Positions 16,521-25,891 of a stretch of DNA of 64,000 nt are shown in pieces. The DNA is from Bacillota bacterium. GTDB taxonomy: Bacteria; Bacillota; Clostridia; Acetivibrionales; DTU013. The position numbers and the translations under genes are program-made. The first letter of the stretch is position 1. Each line of letters opens with the position of its first letter. The stretch spans positions 17,437 to 81,436 of the forward strand of contig JAEYOM010000183.1 in the NCBI GenBank assembly GCA_023411715.1, in the 5' to 3' direction. The notes under the pieces were generated by a model that saw only the letters and a program-made list of their open reading frames with translations, did not search any database and had not been told where the DNA came from.

Positions 16521-18245
16521 TCAGCGCGGAATAAAGGGAAGAATCAACCGCGACGGGTAATCCTTCGTATGGAAAATACGCTGATGAGCTACGTTGTATT
16601 CTGTTTCATAACCAACACGTCCTCCGGTGTTCAGGTTCAGGTCAGCATCAGGGAACAGGCTGCTGGTGACATCCAGGCGGATCGCATGGCCTTTTTTCAA
16701 TTTCATGGCAATATTCCCAACATCAATACTATATTGATAAATCTGTCCGGGCGTAAGAAACTCCGGTTTTTCACCGTTGCGGTAACGGGCGCGGATCAGT
16801 TTCATTCCAATGCTGTATGCGCTTCCGTCGGGGTGAACATCGCTTACCTTGCAGACAAAGTCAGTGTCCACCGCGCTCGAGGACGCAAAAAGCTCCACTG
16901 TGACAGGACCCGTAATCTCGACATCCTCCTCAAAAGGCTCTGTGGTGTATACCAGAACATCCTCCCTGCGTTCGTTGGGACGCTGGTCCTAGATAAGGAA
17001 GTGATACGGGTCGCCTGTGCTGCTGTAGCAGGGATTTGAAGGGTCGTACAGATATTGGTCGCAGTTTTCCTCTTCCGGATTTTCAGGGGAAAGGAATCCA
17101 TTGCCGCTCAGCGTATTAGCGTGGCCTTTGCTGTGCAGATAAAAGGATACATATTCAGTCCGTGCGAGAGGCCATTCATACTCGTCGCGCCAGACATTGT
17201 CCCCAAGTATGAAGAGCTTGACAGGCGCTCCGGAAACGAAATCGTTATCCATCCCTTTAAGCCAGCGGTCAAACCACGCAACCAGCTTTTCAGTAATGCC
17301 CGCGCCTCGGCCCGAACCCTGAGGCCCGAAATCAACGCCTTCTATTGCTCCCGGCAGCATGTCGCCGTGGTTCCAGGGACCGACGATCAGCTTACTGCTT
17401 TCACGGCATATCTGTGAACCTCCCCGGACACGAAACCGGGTATAATTATAGATTGTCTTGTCCCGCAGAAAATCGTACCAGCCAGTAAGGTTGAGGCAGG
17501 GAACCTCAACCATCTCAAAAGCCTCTGCCCGTCCTATTTTTTTCAGGTATTCCGAATTTTCAATGTTCTCAAGCAATTCCCGCTGAAATTCCAAACCTGG
17601 AACCCCAGGCAGGTTGGCGGCGGGCGTATCCTTGACAGGCAGCCATCTCAGCTGTCTTTCCCCGTCCCTTTCATATTCCTGCATTTTATCCAGTGTCGCC
17701 TGATTGAGGAGTTGGGGAAAATATTTCATTCTGCTGTAGGCTTGCCCGTAAATCCAGCCGTATAGCATGTTGGAAAATACGCCGAAAGAATATACGGCAG
17801 GAAATTTCGTCCACGAGGTCTGAAAGGGGCATATTGCCTTCAGATGCGGCGGCCTGGCCTGCGCGGCGGCAAGCTGTGAGAAACCATGGTAGGATTCGCC
17901 GACCATGCCTACATTTCCGTCGCACCAATCCTGAGCGGCGATCCATTCGACCGAATCGTAGCCGTCCTCCACCTGGTTGCCCGCAGGGTCGATCACGCCA
18001 TTGGAACATCCGGCGCCCCGCACATCCTGAATTACCACGTTATAGCCCTGGCCTGCGATCTCCAGCGTATGGATATAGCCGCAGAGAGGGGCGTCTCCAT
18101 CCTTCAGGTAAGGGGTACGGTTCAGTACGGCAGGATATTTTTCGTCATTGTCCGGCCTGTATACATTGGCATACAGGATTGCCCCATCACGCATAGGCAT
18201 GGGTACGTTAAACCATATTTTCACGTTCATCCTTGATTGCGCCAT
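16521..18245 (-). pseudogene. CocE/NonD (S15 family) hydrolase interrupted by an in-frame TAG
   Basis: A continuous 574-codon frame resembling cocaine-esterase/X-Pro dipeptidyl-peptidase-like hydrolases is broken only by TAG at 16991-16989 (codon 419). Before it lies the alpha/beta-hydrolase core with nucleophile Ser118 in VGMVGESYHGF. After it the family's conserved DQRPNERREDVLVYTTEP and the C-terminal jelly roll (ITGPVTVELFASSS) continue in the same frame. Without readthrough the 418-residue product lacks the jelly roll. Homologues hydrolyse esters or amides of small acyl groups. It is the last gene of the exporter operon that starts at 24740. The lesion could be a recent mutation, a readthrough site or a sequencing error. 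Confidence 0.8.
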
Positions 18246-18301
18246 TCAACATTACTCCTTTCAGCTTGTACCATGACAAATAGTTTAAAGCTACAGCGAC
18301 T

Positions 18302-19792
18302 TTATACTTCCTCCCAGACGGCGAAGGCTTCCATGGGTGGAGTATCGAATCCACCCACCGGTTTTAGCTTGGAAACAATATGCACGCCGTCGGAACAGAA
18401 TCGGAAAGTCAGAGTACGGCTCCGGCAGCTTTCCAGCCAGCGTATTTCGAGACTTAGCGTATCGGCATTCCTCCAATAAGCGGAAAGCAGGGCTTCTGTG
18501 ACAGGGATATTTCCTTCCGTGTGATTGGTAAACCTCCTCCCGTCCAAACCGGCAAAAACTGTGTGCGGTCCGCTTTCGCTCTCCACCGTCAATTGCAGCA
18601 GCCTTTGTGAAAACCGGAATGCGAAGGTGTATACCTCGTCATGATATTCTCTGTTAAATATAGCAATGTCTTCTGCGAAAAAGGAGGCATGTCCGTCCTT
18701 TATTCTGCAGCGGCGGCCGTCAACACACGGTATCAGCGGAGAATCCGGCAGGCATGCTGGGGCGGGCAGAGCAAGGCAGGCGCATTTTCTTTCCAGTAAC
18801 GCCAGCCCTGCATTATTATCAGGGAGCGCAGCATCGCGGACTTTTGACCCAAAGCCAAACAACGCGGTCCTCATTCTGCGATCGGAATCGGGGTCGGAAA
18901 CAGTTTGATTCAGGGAAATTACCATATCCTGCTCCGGGAATCCGACGGCCAGCTGGCCCATGGCGCCGTCCGCATAAAAATTGCCGCCCCTGATCCACAT
19001 CATGCCTCCGTAGCCCTGATCCTGCGGGATATCGGGGGATGTGCGGCGGAAGTAATCGTTTTGCAGCTTTACGGCAGTCCTTGCCCAGTTTTCTGAAAGG
19101 ATTTGTTCACCTTCCCAGATACCGCCCTGCAGGAACAGCTGCATCAGCCTGGCGTTGTCTTCGGTAGTGGTCACGATCCCGCCGCTCCCGTTTTCAGAGC
19201 CGTCGCTGTGCTTGTACCACCGGATGGCGCTGCTGTCAATCCCTATTTTGTCAAAGAGGCGTGGAGCCAGGTATTCCCGGAGTCCCAAGCCGGTCTTTCT
19301 GGTGATGCATGCCCCGACCATTGAGCATGCGATACTGTTATAAAAGAAAGAGGTTCCCGGTTCGTGTACAATTCTCATCTGAAAGAATTTTCTCTTCCAA
19401 TCCGGATCTGTTACGTCGGGTTGGGAATCCATGCCGGCGGACATGGTCAGAATATGACGTATTTTCAATTGACTCCAGTACGGGCCCAATGTTTCTTGCG
19501 CATATTCCGGGAAAATATCGATGAGCCGTTCTTCCAGACTCAGGAGCCCTTCCTTCTCGGCGATACCGTAAGCCGCTCCCGTTACTGTTTTCGTAAGGGA
19601 CTGCGATCCATGGATGAGGCCTGGCGCAAATGGTGTCCACCAACCCTTCGCGGCAACACTGCCATGGCGGAGAATCATAAAACCATGCATCTCCGTACCG
19701 CTGTCTTCCAAATCCCGTATAAAATCCATAATATCGCGGCTTGATATCCCCAATGATTCAGGGGAAGCCTGAGGAAGCTCTTTTCTTATCAT
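18302..19792 (-). CDS. Serine hydrolase of the class C beta-lactamase / EstB esterase fold
   Basis: 496 residues. The catalytic SxxK motif is Ser65-Leu-Thr-Lys68 (HGSQSLTKTVTG); the tyrosine motif is probably GTSFFYNSIA (about 155-165). An extra C-terminal beta domain (about 360-496) is typical of esterase or peptidase relatives rather than true beta-lactamases. There is no signal peptide, which also argues against antibiotic resistance. It may remove acetyl or other acyl groups. Strong AGGAGG before ATG 19792. Third gene from the end of its operon would be the lectin-fold gene; this one lies between that gene and the S15 hydrolase. Confidence 0.88.
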   Translation of the reverse strand: MIRKELPQASPESLGISSRDIMDFIRDLEDSGTEMHGFMILRHGSVAAKGWWTPFAPGLIHGSQSLTKTVTGAAYGIAEKEGLLSLEERLIDIFPEYAQETLGPYWSQLKIRHILTMSAGMDSQPDVTDPDWKRKFFQMRIVHEPGTSFFYNSIACSMVGACITRKTGLGLREYLAPRLFDKIGIDSSAIRWYKHSDGSENGSGGIVTTTEDNARLMQLFLQGGIWEGEQILSENWARTAVKLQNDYFRRTSPDIPQDQGYGGMMWIRGGNFYADGAMGQLAVGFPEQDMVISLNQTVSDPDSDRRMRTALFGFGSKVRDAALPDNNAGLALLERKCACLALPAPACLPDSPLIPCVDGRRCRIKDGHASFFAEDIAIFNREYHDEVYTFAFRFSQRLLQLTVESESGPHTVFAGLDGRRFTNHTEGNIPVTEALLSAYWRNADTLSLEIRWLESCRSRTLTFRFCSDGVHIVSKLKPVGGFDTPPMEAFAVWEEV

Positions 19793-19844
19793 AATACCTC
19801 CTGTAATATTAGATCCTTCTGACGATCGGCAGCTTTATTCTCAA

Positions 19845-21041
19845 TTATTCCGAATAGGCTGAACGGAACCCCATAAGGTCATAATTCTTGGCACGGGGAT
19901 ACGTCATACCTACAAAAAATACGCCCGCATGGTTCTTTGCCCGATGGGCGCCGCCGCATAACGGGAGGCATTCGCCTTCTGTTTTTATCCAGCGCCAGCC
20001 GTCGTATAACGCATTGGGGTCTTCCGGACATAGTATAAGCGAGTAAAGCAACTCCGGAACGCACAGCCCTTCTTCGGCACGGATGTCCCTAAAGCTGCAG
20101 CCGTGTGACTCGCCGGTGTGTTCGTGGACCCGGGTAGTAATGCTTATTGCTTCGTTCCTGAAATCATACTTAAGCGTATCGGGCGAACCGGGATCAGCGA
20201 GGCTTCCGTCCGGAAGGACAGCCCGCCATTCACCGGAGTTCTGCGACATGTCGCATTTTGGAAGCGCACAGTCGCAACCGGATATGATCTGTATCTCTCC
20301 GTTCATAAGGCGAAGACCGGCAAACCATTCATTCAGGTTTCCTGTCAAGTCAAAAATACCGTCCCAATTATTGTTATGAGCCCAGGTAACAGGACCCGAG
20401 CCGGTTGCTACACGGCCGTCCAGCGTCGGAATTCCTTTTTCTTCGCGATGTATGAAATCGCAGCCGTCATCACTGTTTCCGTGCGGCAGGAAGCCGTTTT
20501 TTAGCATCCATAGGACTAACGCCGCCCTAAGTGCGAAGGAGGAGAGATGCCAGCCGTCTCCTTTGGCTCTGCACGCTTTGAGCGCCTGTTCAAACGGCAC
20601 TCCGCATGCCGGGTCCTTTAGCGGCATGGAATACCCGCGCCCATCGATGAGAATGTTCTGGAATTTGGAAATATAAATGGCTTTTTGAGGCTTTCCCCCC
20701 AGCATGAAAGCAGGATGTACGGTATCCGAACCCTTCCGCAAAAGATCGCGGTTTGTGAGCGAAGGTAAACGCACCATTACGGAAGGAATGCCGCGGTCGT
20801 CTACCAGGACGGTGTTTGTTCCGCCGGAAAGGACCTCCACCGAAGACTTGAATTCGCTAAGAGCATTTTCGCTCCAGGTATTGGGGACATATCCGCCGCC
20901 GGCTGCATTTTCCAGTGTCCGCGCAGCTAAGGCTACGGCAGCTTCCTTTTTTTCAAAGTCTTCGTCAAAAATATTGTAAACCCGTTTAATTTGCTGTTCC
21001 GCTTCTGGCAGGTGCCCGTTTTTGGCGGATTTATTAGCCAT
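19845..21041 (-). CDS. C-type-lectin/FGE-fold protein resembling DGR variable proteins
   Basis: 398 residues, no signal peptide. The central part has GWHLSSFALRAALVLW, PHGNSDDG, RVATGSGPVTW and IFDLTGNLNEWFAGLRL, and the extreme C-terminus reads LPLCGGAHRAKNHAGVFF ... GFRSAYSE. This succession matches the formylglycine-generating-enzyme/CLec fold and in particular the layout of diversity-generating-retroelement target proteins, whose variable region ends in a GFR motif. No reverse transcriptase, Avd or template repeat is in the window. It may be a ligand-binding protein. AGGAGG precedes ATG 21041. The operon partners are an ABC exporter upstream and esterases downstream. Confidence 0.65.
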   Translation of the reverse strand: MANKSAKNGHLPEAEQQIKRVYNIFDEDFEKKEAAVALAARTLENAAGGGYVPNTWSENALSEFKSSVEVLSGGTNTVLVDDRGIPSVMVRLPSLTNRDLLRKGSDTVHPAFMLGGKPQKAIYISKFQNILIDGRGYSMPLKDPACGVPFEQALKACRAKGDGWHLSSFALRAALVLWMLKNGFLPHGNSDDGCDFIHREEKGIPTLDGRVATGSGPVTWAHNNNWDGIFDLTGNLNEWFAGLRLMNGEIQIISGCDCALPKCDMSQNSGEWRAVLPDGSLADPGSPDTLKYDFRNEAISITTRVHEHTGESHGCSFRDIRAEEGLCVPELLYSLILCPEDPNALYDGWRWIKTEGECLPLCGGAHRAKNHAGVFFVGMTYPRAKNYDLMGFRSAYSE

Positions 21042-21102
21042 TGCCTGTTCCTCCTTTTAAAACTGTGCTCTCAGTAATGGAGCATTGAACTATCCGCTTG
21101 GA

Positions 21103-23013
21103 TCAGGACAGTTCCGATGCTCCTGTATACAGCTCATAGTAACGTCCGGAGAGACTGATCAGGTCTGAATGGTTACCTCTTTCAACTATTTCTCCGTTTT
21201 CGAGCACTATTATCGCATCGGCATTGCGTACCGTAGACAGGCGGTGGGCGATTACAAGCGTGGTTCGCCCGTGCATGAGCCTGTCCATGCCTGCTTCAAT
21301 AAGCTTTTCGGTATGTGTGTCTATAGAGCTTGTGGCTTCGTCAAGGATAAGGACAGGCGGGTCCGCCACTACGGCACGGGCGATGGAAAGAAGCTGGCGC
21401 TGTCCTTGCGAGAGGCTTGCTCCGTCATGTGACAATACCGTATCATATCCATTCGGCAGCTTCATGATAAAGCTGTGCGCATTTGCCAGCTTTGCCGCCC
21501 GTATTATGTCTTCATCCGTTGCTTCAAGGTTTCCGTAGCGGATATTTTCCCGAATGGTGCCATGGAAAAGATGGACGTCCTGCAAGACCATTCCCAACGA
21601 TCGCCGCAGATCCGATTTTCTTATTCGGGAGACATCGATTCCGTCAAAAGTAATACGACCCGAACTAATATTGTAAAACCGGTTGATCAGATTCGTAATC
21701 GTAGTCTTGCCGGCACCGGTGGAGCCAACGAAGGCAAGCTTTTGACCGGGCTTGGCAAAAAACGATACGGATTTCAGTACATTCTTTTCAGGTACGTAAT
21801 TGAATATTACATCGTAAAAGCGTATATCGCCCTTAAGCGGGATTAATGACCTTTCGCCTTCATCGGTTTCTACCTCCCAGGCCCATGGGGATACCGCGCT
21901 GGAAGTCTTCGTGACGTCGGAATCCTTATGCTCCCGATTATTTACATTTACAAGACGAACGGTCCCGTTATCCGTTTCCGCAGAGCAGTCAAGGACCTCA
22001 AAGATTCTCTCTGCGCCTGCGAGTGCTCCAAGCAGGGTATTTAACTGGTTGGCGATCAGCGTAATAGGCATTGAAAAAGATCTTGTGTATTGCAGGAAAG
22101 CCGCTATCGTTCCGATATCGATGCGGCCCTGGAGAGCCAATATGGCTCCCGCCATAACAGTCACGGAATAGTGCGCATAGGACAGGTTCCCCATCACAGG
22201 CATCAGTATACCGGCAAAAGTCTGAGCATCGGTAGCGGCTCCACGGAGAGCCTCATTTTTATTTTTAAAGGAGTCTTTCGCCTGCTGTTCATGCTGGAAG
22301 ACCTTGACGACTTTCTGCCCTTCGATCAACTCTTCAATTATACCGTCAAGTTCGCCTAGCGACTTCTGCTGCGCACGGAAATAATAAGAGCTTTTTTTGC
22401 CTACTGCCTTTGTCACCCAGAGCATAACAGCGAGAAAGAACACCACAAATACGGTCAGGAAAGGGCTTAGAATAAGCATCATTACAAATACGCCCACCAC
22501 CGTTATCGTTGAAGTTATCAACTGCGACAAACCCTGCTCCAGCGCAATATTGATGTTGTCGACGTCATTTGTGAAACGGCTCATGATCTCGCCGCGGCTC
22601 TGATTGTCGAAGTAGTTTACGGGCAGATCCATCATGTGTTCAAAAAGCTCTTTTCTTATGCGGTTCGAAGTACCTTGCGCGATCCTTACGATCATCAGAT
22701 TGCTTACGTATGCCAATACGACGGAGGTGAGATATATGGCCGCCATTTGGATCAGAGAACCTGCCAGACCGGACAATTCGGCCCCTTCCTTTATTCCGTT
22801 GATCAGTGGTTTCAGATACCATGTGGCGATAACTCCCGCCAGTGAACTTAAGATTATCAGAAAAACGGCGATAAAAAGATTGAACGGGTTGCTCCCGAGA
22901 TAGCGCAATAGCCTCATAAAGGACTTGTATGCGCTTTTCGGCTTTTCGAATGATCTGAAACCGGGACTTCGCGTTTGCCTCCTGGGCGGCAGCGATGCTG
23001 ATGCGTTGCTCAT
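21103..23013 (-). CDS. ABC exporter half-transporter (TMD-NBD), canonical site subunit
   Basis: 636 residues: about six membrane helices (about 45-340), an unusually long linker (about 350-400), then an ATPase with Walker A GSTGAGKTT, signature LSQGQRQLLSIARA and Walker B VLILDEATSSID with the catalytic Glu. Its start overlaps the preceding half-transporter by four bases (ATGA), so the two should form a heterodimer of the YfiB/YfiC, LmrCD or BmrCD kind. Such pumps export hydrophobic drugs, lipids or peptides. Within this regulon, export of an aglycone or other toxic product is a reasonable inference. Confidence 0.93.
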   Translation of the reverse strand: MSNASASLPPRRQTRSPGFRSFEKPKSAYKSFMRLLRYLGSNPFNLFIAVFLIILSSLAGVIATWYLKPLINGIKEGAELSGLAGSLIQMAAIYLTSVVLAYVSNLMIVRIAQGTSNRIRKELFEHMMDLPVNYFDNQSRGEIMSRFTNDVDNINIALEQGLSQLITSTITVVGVFVMMLILSPFLTVFVVFFLAVMLWVTKAVGKKSSYYFRAQQKSLGELDGIIEELIEGQKVVKVFQHEQQAKDSFKNKNEALRGAATDAQTFAGILMPVMGNLSYAHYSVTVMAGAILALQGRIDIGTIAAFLQYTRSFSMPITLIANQLNTLLGALAGAERIFEVLDCSAETDNGTVRLVNVNNREHKDSDVTKTSSAVSPWAWEVETDEGERSLIPLKGDIRFYDVIFNYVPEKNVLKSVSFFAKPGQKLAFVGSTGAGKTTITNLINRFYNISSGRITFDGIDVSRIRKSDLRRSLGMVLQDVHLFHGTIRENIRYGNLEATDEDIIRAAKLANAHSFIMKLPNGYDTVLSHDGASLSQGQRQLLSIARAVVADPPVLILDEATSSIDTHTEKLIEAGMDRLMHGRTTLVIAHRLSTVRNADAIIVLENGEIVERGNHSDLISLSGRYYELYTGASELS

Positions 23014-24740
23014 GCTGTCAGACTCCCTTCCAGCTGTGTAGTGTAAATATCTTTATAAATACTGTTGCTGTCAAGCATTTGTCCGGGTGTACCGATCCCA
23101 TCCACATGACCGTTATCCATTACTATGATCCTGTCGGCGTGTTCGATGGATGCGATACGTTGGGCGACTATGATTACAGTAATACCGTTCAGACGGGTTT
23201 TAAGCGCATGGCGGATCCTTGCGTCGGTAGCCATATCGACAGCGCTTGTAGAGTCATCAAGGATAAGTACCTTCGGATGCTTTAAAAGTGCGCGTGCTAT
23301 GCACAGCCGCTGTTTTTGACCCCCTGAAAGCGTGGCGCCCCCCTGCCCGAGCAGGGTATCGAGTCCGGATGGCATCTGAGATATGAATCCCCTGGCCTGT
23401 GCCATTTCACAGGCATCCTGGATTTCCTCATCCGTAGCGTTTTCGTTGCCCCATAAAAGATTTTCCCGGATCGTACCTGTGAAAAGGGTGTTTTTCTGGA
23501 GGACCATGCTGACTGCACTTCTTAAGGCTCCCAGATCATAATCCTTCACATCCGTGCCCCCCAGCAGGACCGAACCTTCAGTGGCGTCATACAGGCGCGG
23601 CAGCAATTGTACCAAGGTGCTTTTGCCGGAACCGGTGGCTCCGATGATGCCTACGATTTCTCCTGAACCGATGCTGAAATTGATTTTGTCCAGACTGTAC
23701 GAGGCGGTGTTTCCCGGATATTTAAAGCTTACATTGCGGAATTCTATCGAGCTGCCGGAAACTTCACGGATCCCGTTTTCCTTACCGACTATGTCAATTT
23801 CCGTATCAAGGACTTCCAATATTCTTTCACCGGAGGCTTTTGCACGGGTAAACATCAAAAAAAGCATTGACAGCATATTCAATGATATAAGGATCTGCGT
23901 GACATAGGTGATAAAACTGATCAACTGGCCTGTAAGCAAGGTTCCGCCGATAACCATATTGCCCCCGAACCAAAGGATGGATATTATACAGGCATACATG
24001 ATCAACTGCATTATCGGCCCGTTGAGGATGACGAGGCTAACTGCGCGGATTGCTGTTTTCATCGGCGAATCGTTGGCCAGTTTGAAACGTGACTTTTCGT
24101 GGTCGGCCCGGACAAAGGACTTTATTACCCTTATACCTGTAAGGTTTTCCTGCACGGACGTGTTCAGCTCGTCTATTTTTTTCTGTAATGCATGAAACCT
24201 CGGGTGGGCGCTGGACAGTATAAAGTAGAGCGAAAAAGCAAGCAAAGGTATTGCAATCAGAAACACCGCAGACAGGCGGCTATTAATTGTAAGCACCATT
24301 GCCAGCGCCAGGATCATCATAAACGGCGCCCTGATCAGCATTCTGAGTCCCATCATGACGGACTGCTGAAGATTGTTGACATCATTTGTAAGGCGCGTGA
24401 CCAAGGAGGGCACGCTGAACCGGTCAAGGTTCGCGAAAGAAAAATCCTGTATTTTCTCAAACAGAGCTTGCCTTGCCTGATAACCGAATCCCTGTGAAGA
24501 AATTGCCGCAAGGCGGTTGCCGAACGTACCGCAGGCGAGGGCTACCAAGGCAAGCAAAATCATCAGCGTACCGGTCCTGTATATATAATCCAAATTTCTA
24601 TTCCTTATGCCGATATCCACTACGGAAGACATCATTGAAGGCATTAGAATATCGATGATGACTTCACCCAGAACAAGCAGCGGACAAATAATGGCAGACA
24701 GGCGGTATGGTTTAATATAGGGTATGAGTTTTTTCAGCAT
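23010..24740 (-). CDS. ABC exporter half-transporter, degenerate site subunit
   Basis: 576 residues from ATG 24740; GTG 24770 is possible, but AGGAGG lies just before 24740. About six membrane helices (about 10-300) precede an ATPase with Walker A GATGSGKST, signature LSGGQKQRLCIARA and Walker B VLILDDSTSAVD, where Asp replaces the catalytic Glu. This asymmetry is known from heterodimeric exporters such as TM287/288. It heads the five-gene minus-strand operon and is controlled by the promoter-operator at 24781-24832. Confidence 0.93.
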   Translation of the reverse strand: MLKKLIPYIKPYRLSAIICPLLVLGEVIIDILMPSMMSSVVDIGIRNRNLDYIYRTGTLMILLALVALACGTFGNRLAAISSQGFGYQARQALFEKIQDFSFANLDRFSVPSLVTRLTNDVNNLQQSVMMGLRMLIRAPFMMILALAMVLTINSRLSAVFLIAIPLLAFSLYFILSSAHPRFHALQKKIDELNTSVQENLTGIRVIKSFVRADHEKSRFKLANDSPMKTAIRAVSLVILNGPIMQLIMYACIISILWFGGNMVIGGTLLTGQLISFITYVTQILISLNMLSMLFLMFTRAKASGERILEVLDTEIDIVGKENGIREVSGSSIEFRNVSFKYPGNTASYSLDKINFSIGSGEIVGIIGATGSGKSTLVQLLPRLYDATEGSVLLGGTDVKDYDLGALRSAVSMVLQKNTLFTGTIRENLLWGNENATDEEIQDACEMAQARGFISQMPSGLDTLLGQGGATLSGGQKQRLCIARALLKHPKVLILDDSTSAVDMATDARIRHALKTRLNGITVIIVAQRIASIEHADRIIVMDNGHVDGIGTPGQMLDSNSIYKDIYTTQLEGSLTA

Positions 24741-24780
24741 CCAATATCCTCCTTGTTTAAGTACAGCCACAGGCGCAACA

Positions 24781-24832
24781 TAATTAGTATACTAATTAAT
24801 TAAAACTATATATTACTCAGCGATAATGTCAA
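24781..24832 (-). promoter_or_regulatory. Promoter and operator of the ABC exporter operon
   Basis: Minus-strand TTGACA (24832-24827), 16 bases, TATAGT (24810-24805). The perfect 18-bp palindrome TAATTAGTATACTAATTA (24781-24798) covers the predicted start of transcription, so a bound repressor would block escape. Confidence 0.75.
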
Positions 24833-24854
24833 GATAAATAAGTGCATATTTTGT

Positions 24855-24883
24855 TTGACTAAATTAGCATACTAATCTATTAT
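24855..24883 (+). promoter_or_regulatory. Promoter and operator of the MoaF-carboxylesterase operon
   Basis: TTGACT (24855-24860), 17 bases, TATTAT (24878-24883). ATTAGCATACTAAT (24863-24876), one base off a perfect palindrome, fills the spacer. It is divergent from the exporter promoter. Confidence 0.75.
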
Positions 24884-24974
24884 ATAAGTGACCGTATGAA
24901 TCGTTAAATACAGGACGCTTCAATCGATACGCCTATGCAAGCATAGGACCTCTCTGTTAATGGAGGAGTAAAAA

Positions 24975-25829
24975 GTGAAAGAACCAATTTTTGAGAGTAC
25001 AGATAAGTATGTTGCAAAGTTTGAGTACGAATTAGCCGGGAAGAACTTTAATTTAGTGATGGACAACGGTTATGAGTACGTTGTGAGTTTCCTTAGCGGT
25101 GAGATCCTGATGTGGGCGGAAAGCGGCGAGCCTTTTCGCTGGGAAAAGTATCACTGCCTGAAATCGGACGATACTACCTATTTTGTAAATATGGAGGTAT
25201 TCGGTCAGCCTTTGCGTACTTGCCGGACTATGATACTTGATCTGGAAAGCAGTCTGGTTACCTTGCATATCGCAAAACAGGGCGGAATCCCGAATCGTCC
25301 GAGAATGGTCCAGACAGAGATTATTTTCGGCGCAATCGGGCAGCCGGGCCGACCCCTGCCGGTGAGGCGCCACGGTTACACCGCCGAGCTTGTAGGTAAA
25401 AAAGTGAATTGGACTTATTCGTCCGGCTTTGTGAATACCCATATCTACATCAGCGAGACGTATTGCCGCGCCCGGGCCATTAAAAGACCGGAGCTCTCCG
25501 ACGATCTTACGCCTGAACAGAAGGCTAAAATAAAGGCGGATCTGGAGAAAGAAAAAGTATGGATTTACGAAGAACCCATTAAGTGTGTAAAGATTAAGGA
25601 TTGCATGTATCTTTGCAGCTTTATCGAAGAAAACATGAACAAGAGGGATAATTCAATCGGCGGAAACAATCTGCTGACACTGAGCAATATGAAAGAAGGT
25701 TTTGACATAGGGCGCACATTCTGTTTAAATGTAAGCCAGCAGCCGGAAAGCGGCATGTTCATTGCCTACGGCTCCTTTACCGACGAAGATACGGAAATTG
25801 AACATACGCCAAGCCCGTACAGGGTTTGA
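24975..25829 (+). CDS. MoaF-like calycin-fold protein
   Basis: 284 residues from GTG 24975 (GGAGG upstream). Two beta-barrel-like halves: the first has YELAGKNFNLVMDNGYEYVVSF and TYFVNMEVFG, the second RHGYTAELVGKKVNWTYSSG and IKIKDCMYLCSF-like strands. This matches the MoaF N- and C-terminal domains. MoaF was named from a molybdenum/monoamine operon, but its reaction is unknown. The DNGYEY strand resembles phenolic acid decarboxylase (DNGWEYEW), another calycin-like barrel, so a small aromatic ligand is plausible. The C-terminal half of the protein at 34664-36220 is a paralogue. The partner gene is a carboxylesterase. No molybdopterin genes are nearby. Confidence 0.75.
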   Translation: MKEPIFESTDKYVAKFEYELAGKNFNLVMDNGYEYVVSFLSGEILMWAESGEPFRWEKYHCLKSDDTTYFVNMEVFGQPLRTCRTMILDLESSLVTLHIAKQGGIPNRPRMVQTEIIFGAIGQPGRPLPVRRHGYTAELVGKKVNWTYSSGFVNTHIYISETYCRARAIKRPELSDDLTPEQKAKIKADLEKEKVWIYEEPIKCVKIKDCMYLCSFIEENMNKRDNSIGGNNLLTLSNMKEGFDIGRTFCLNVSQQPESGMFIAYGSFTDEDTEIEHTPSPYRV

Positions 25830-25891
25830 ATGTGAGGATATGGTTTCAAAAGGCGAACAGCAGAAAAGCAAGTTATGTGAGGAGAGAGATT

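Noticed and set aside
18302..19792. Beta-lactamase resistance gene
   Set aside because: No signal peptide, an extra C-terminal domain and a catabolic operon context point to an esterase or peptidase.
19845..21041. A complete diversity-generating retroelement
   Set aside because: No reverse transcriptase, accessory protein, template repeat or homing hairpin is present in the window.
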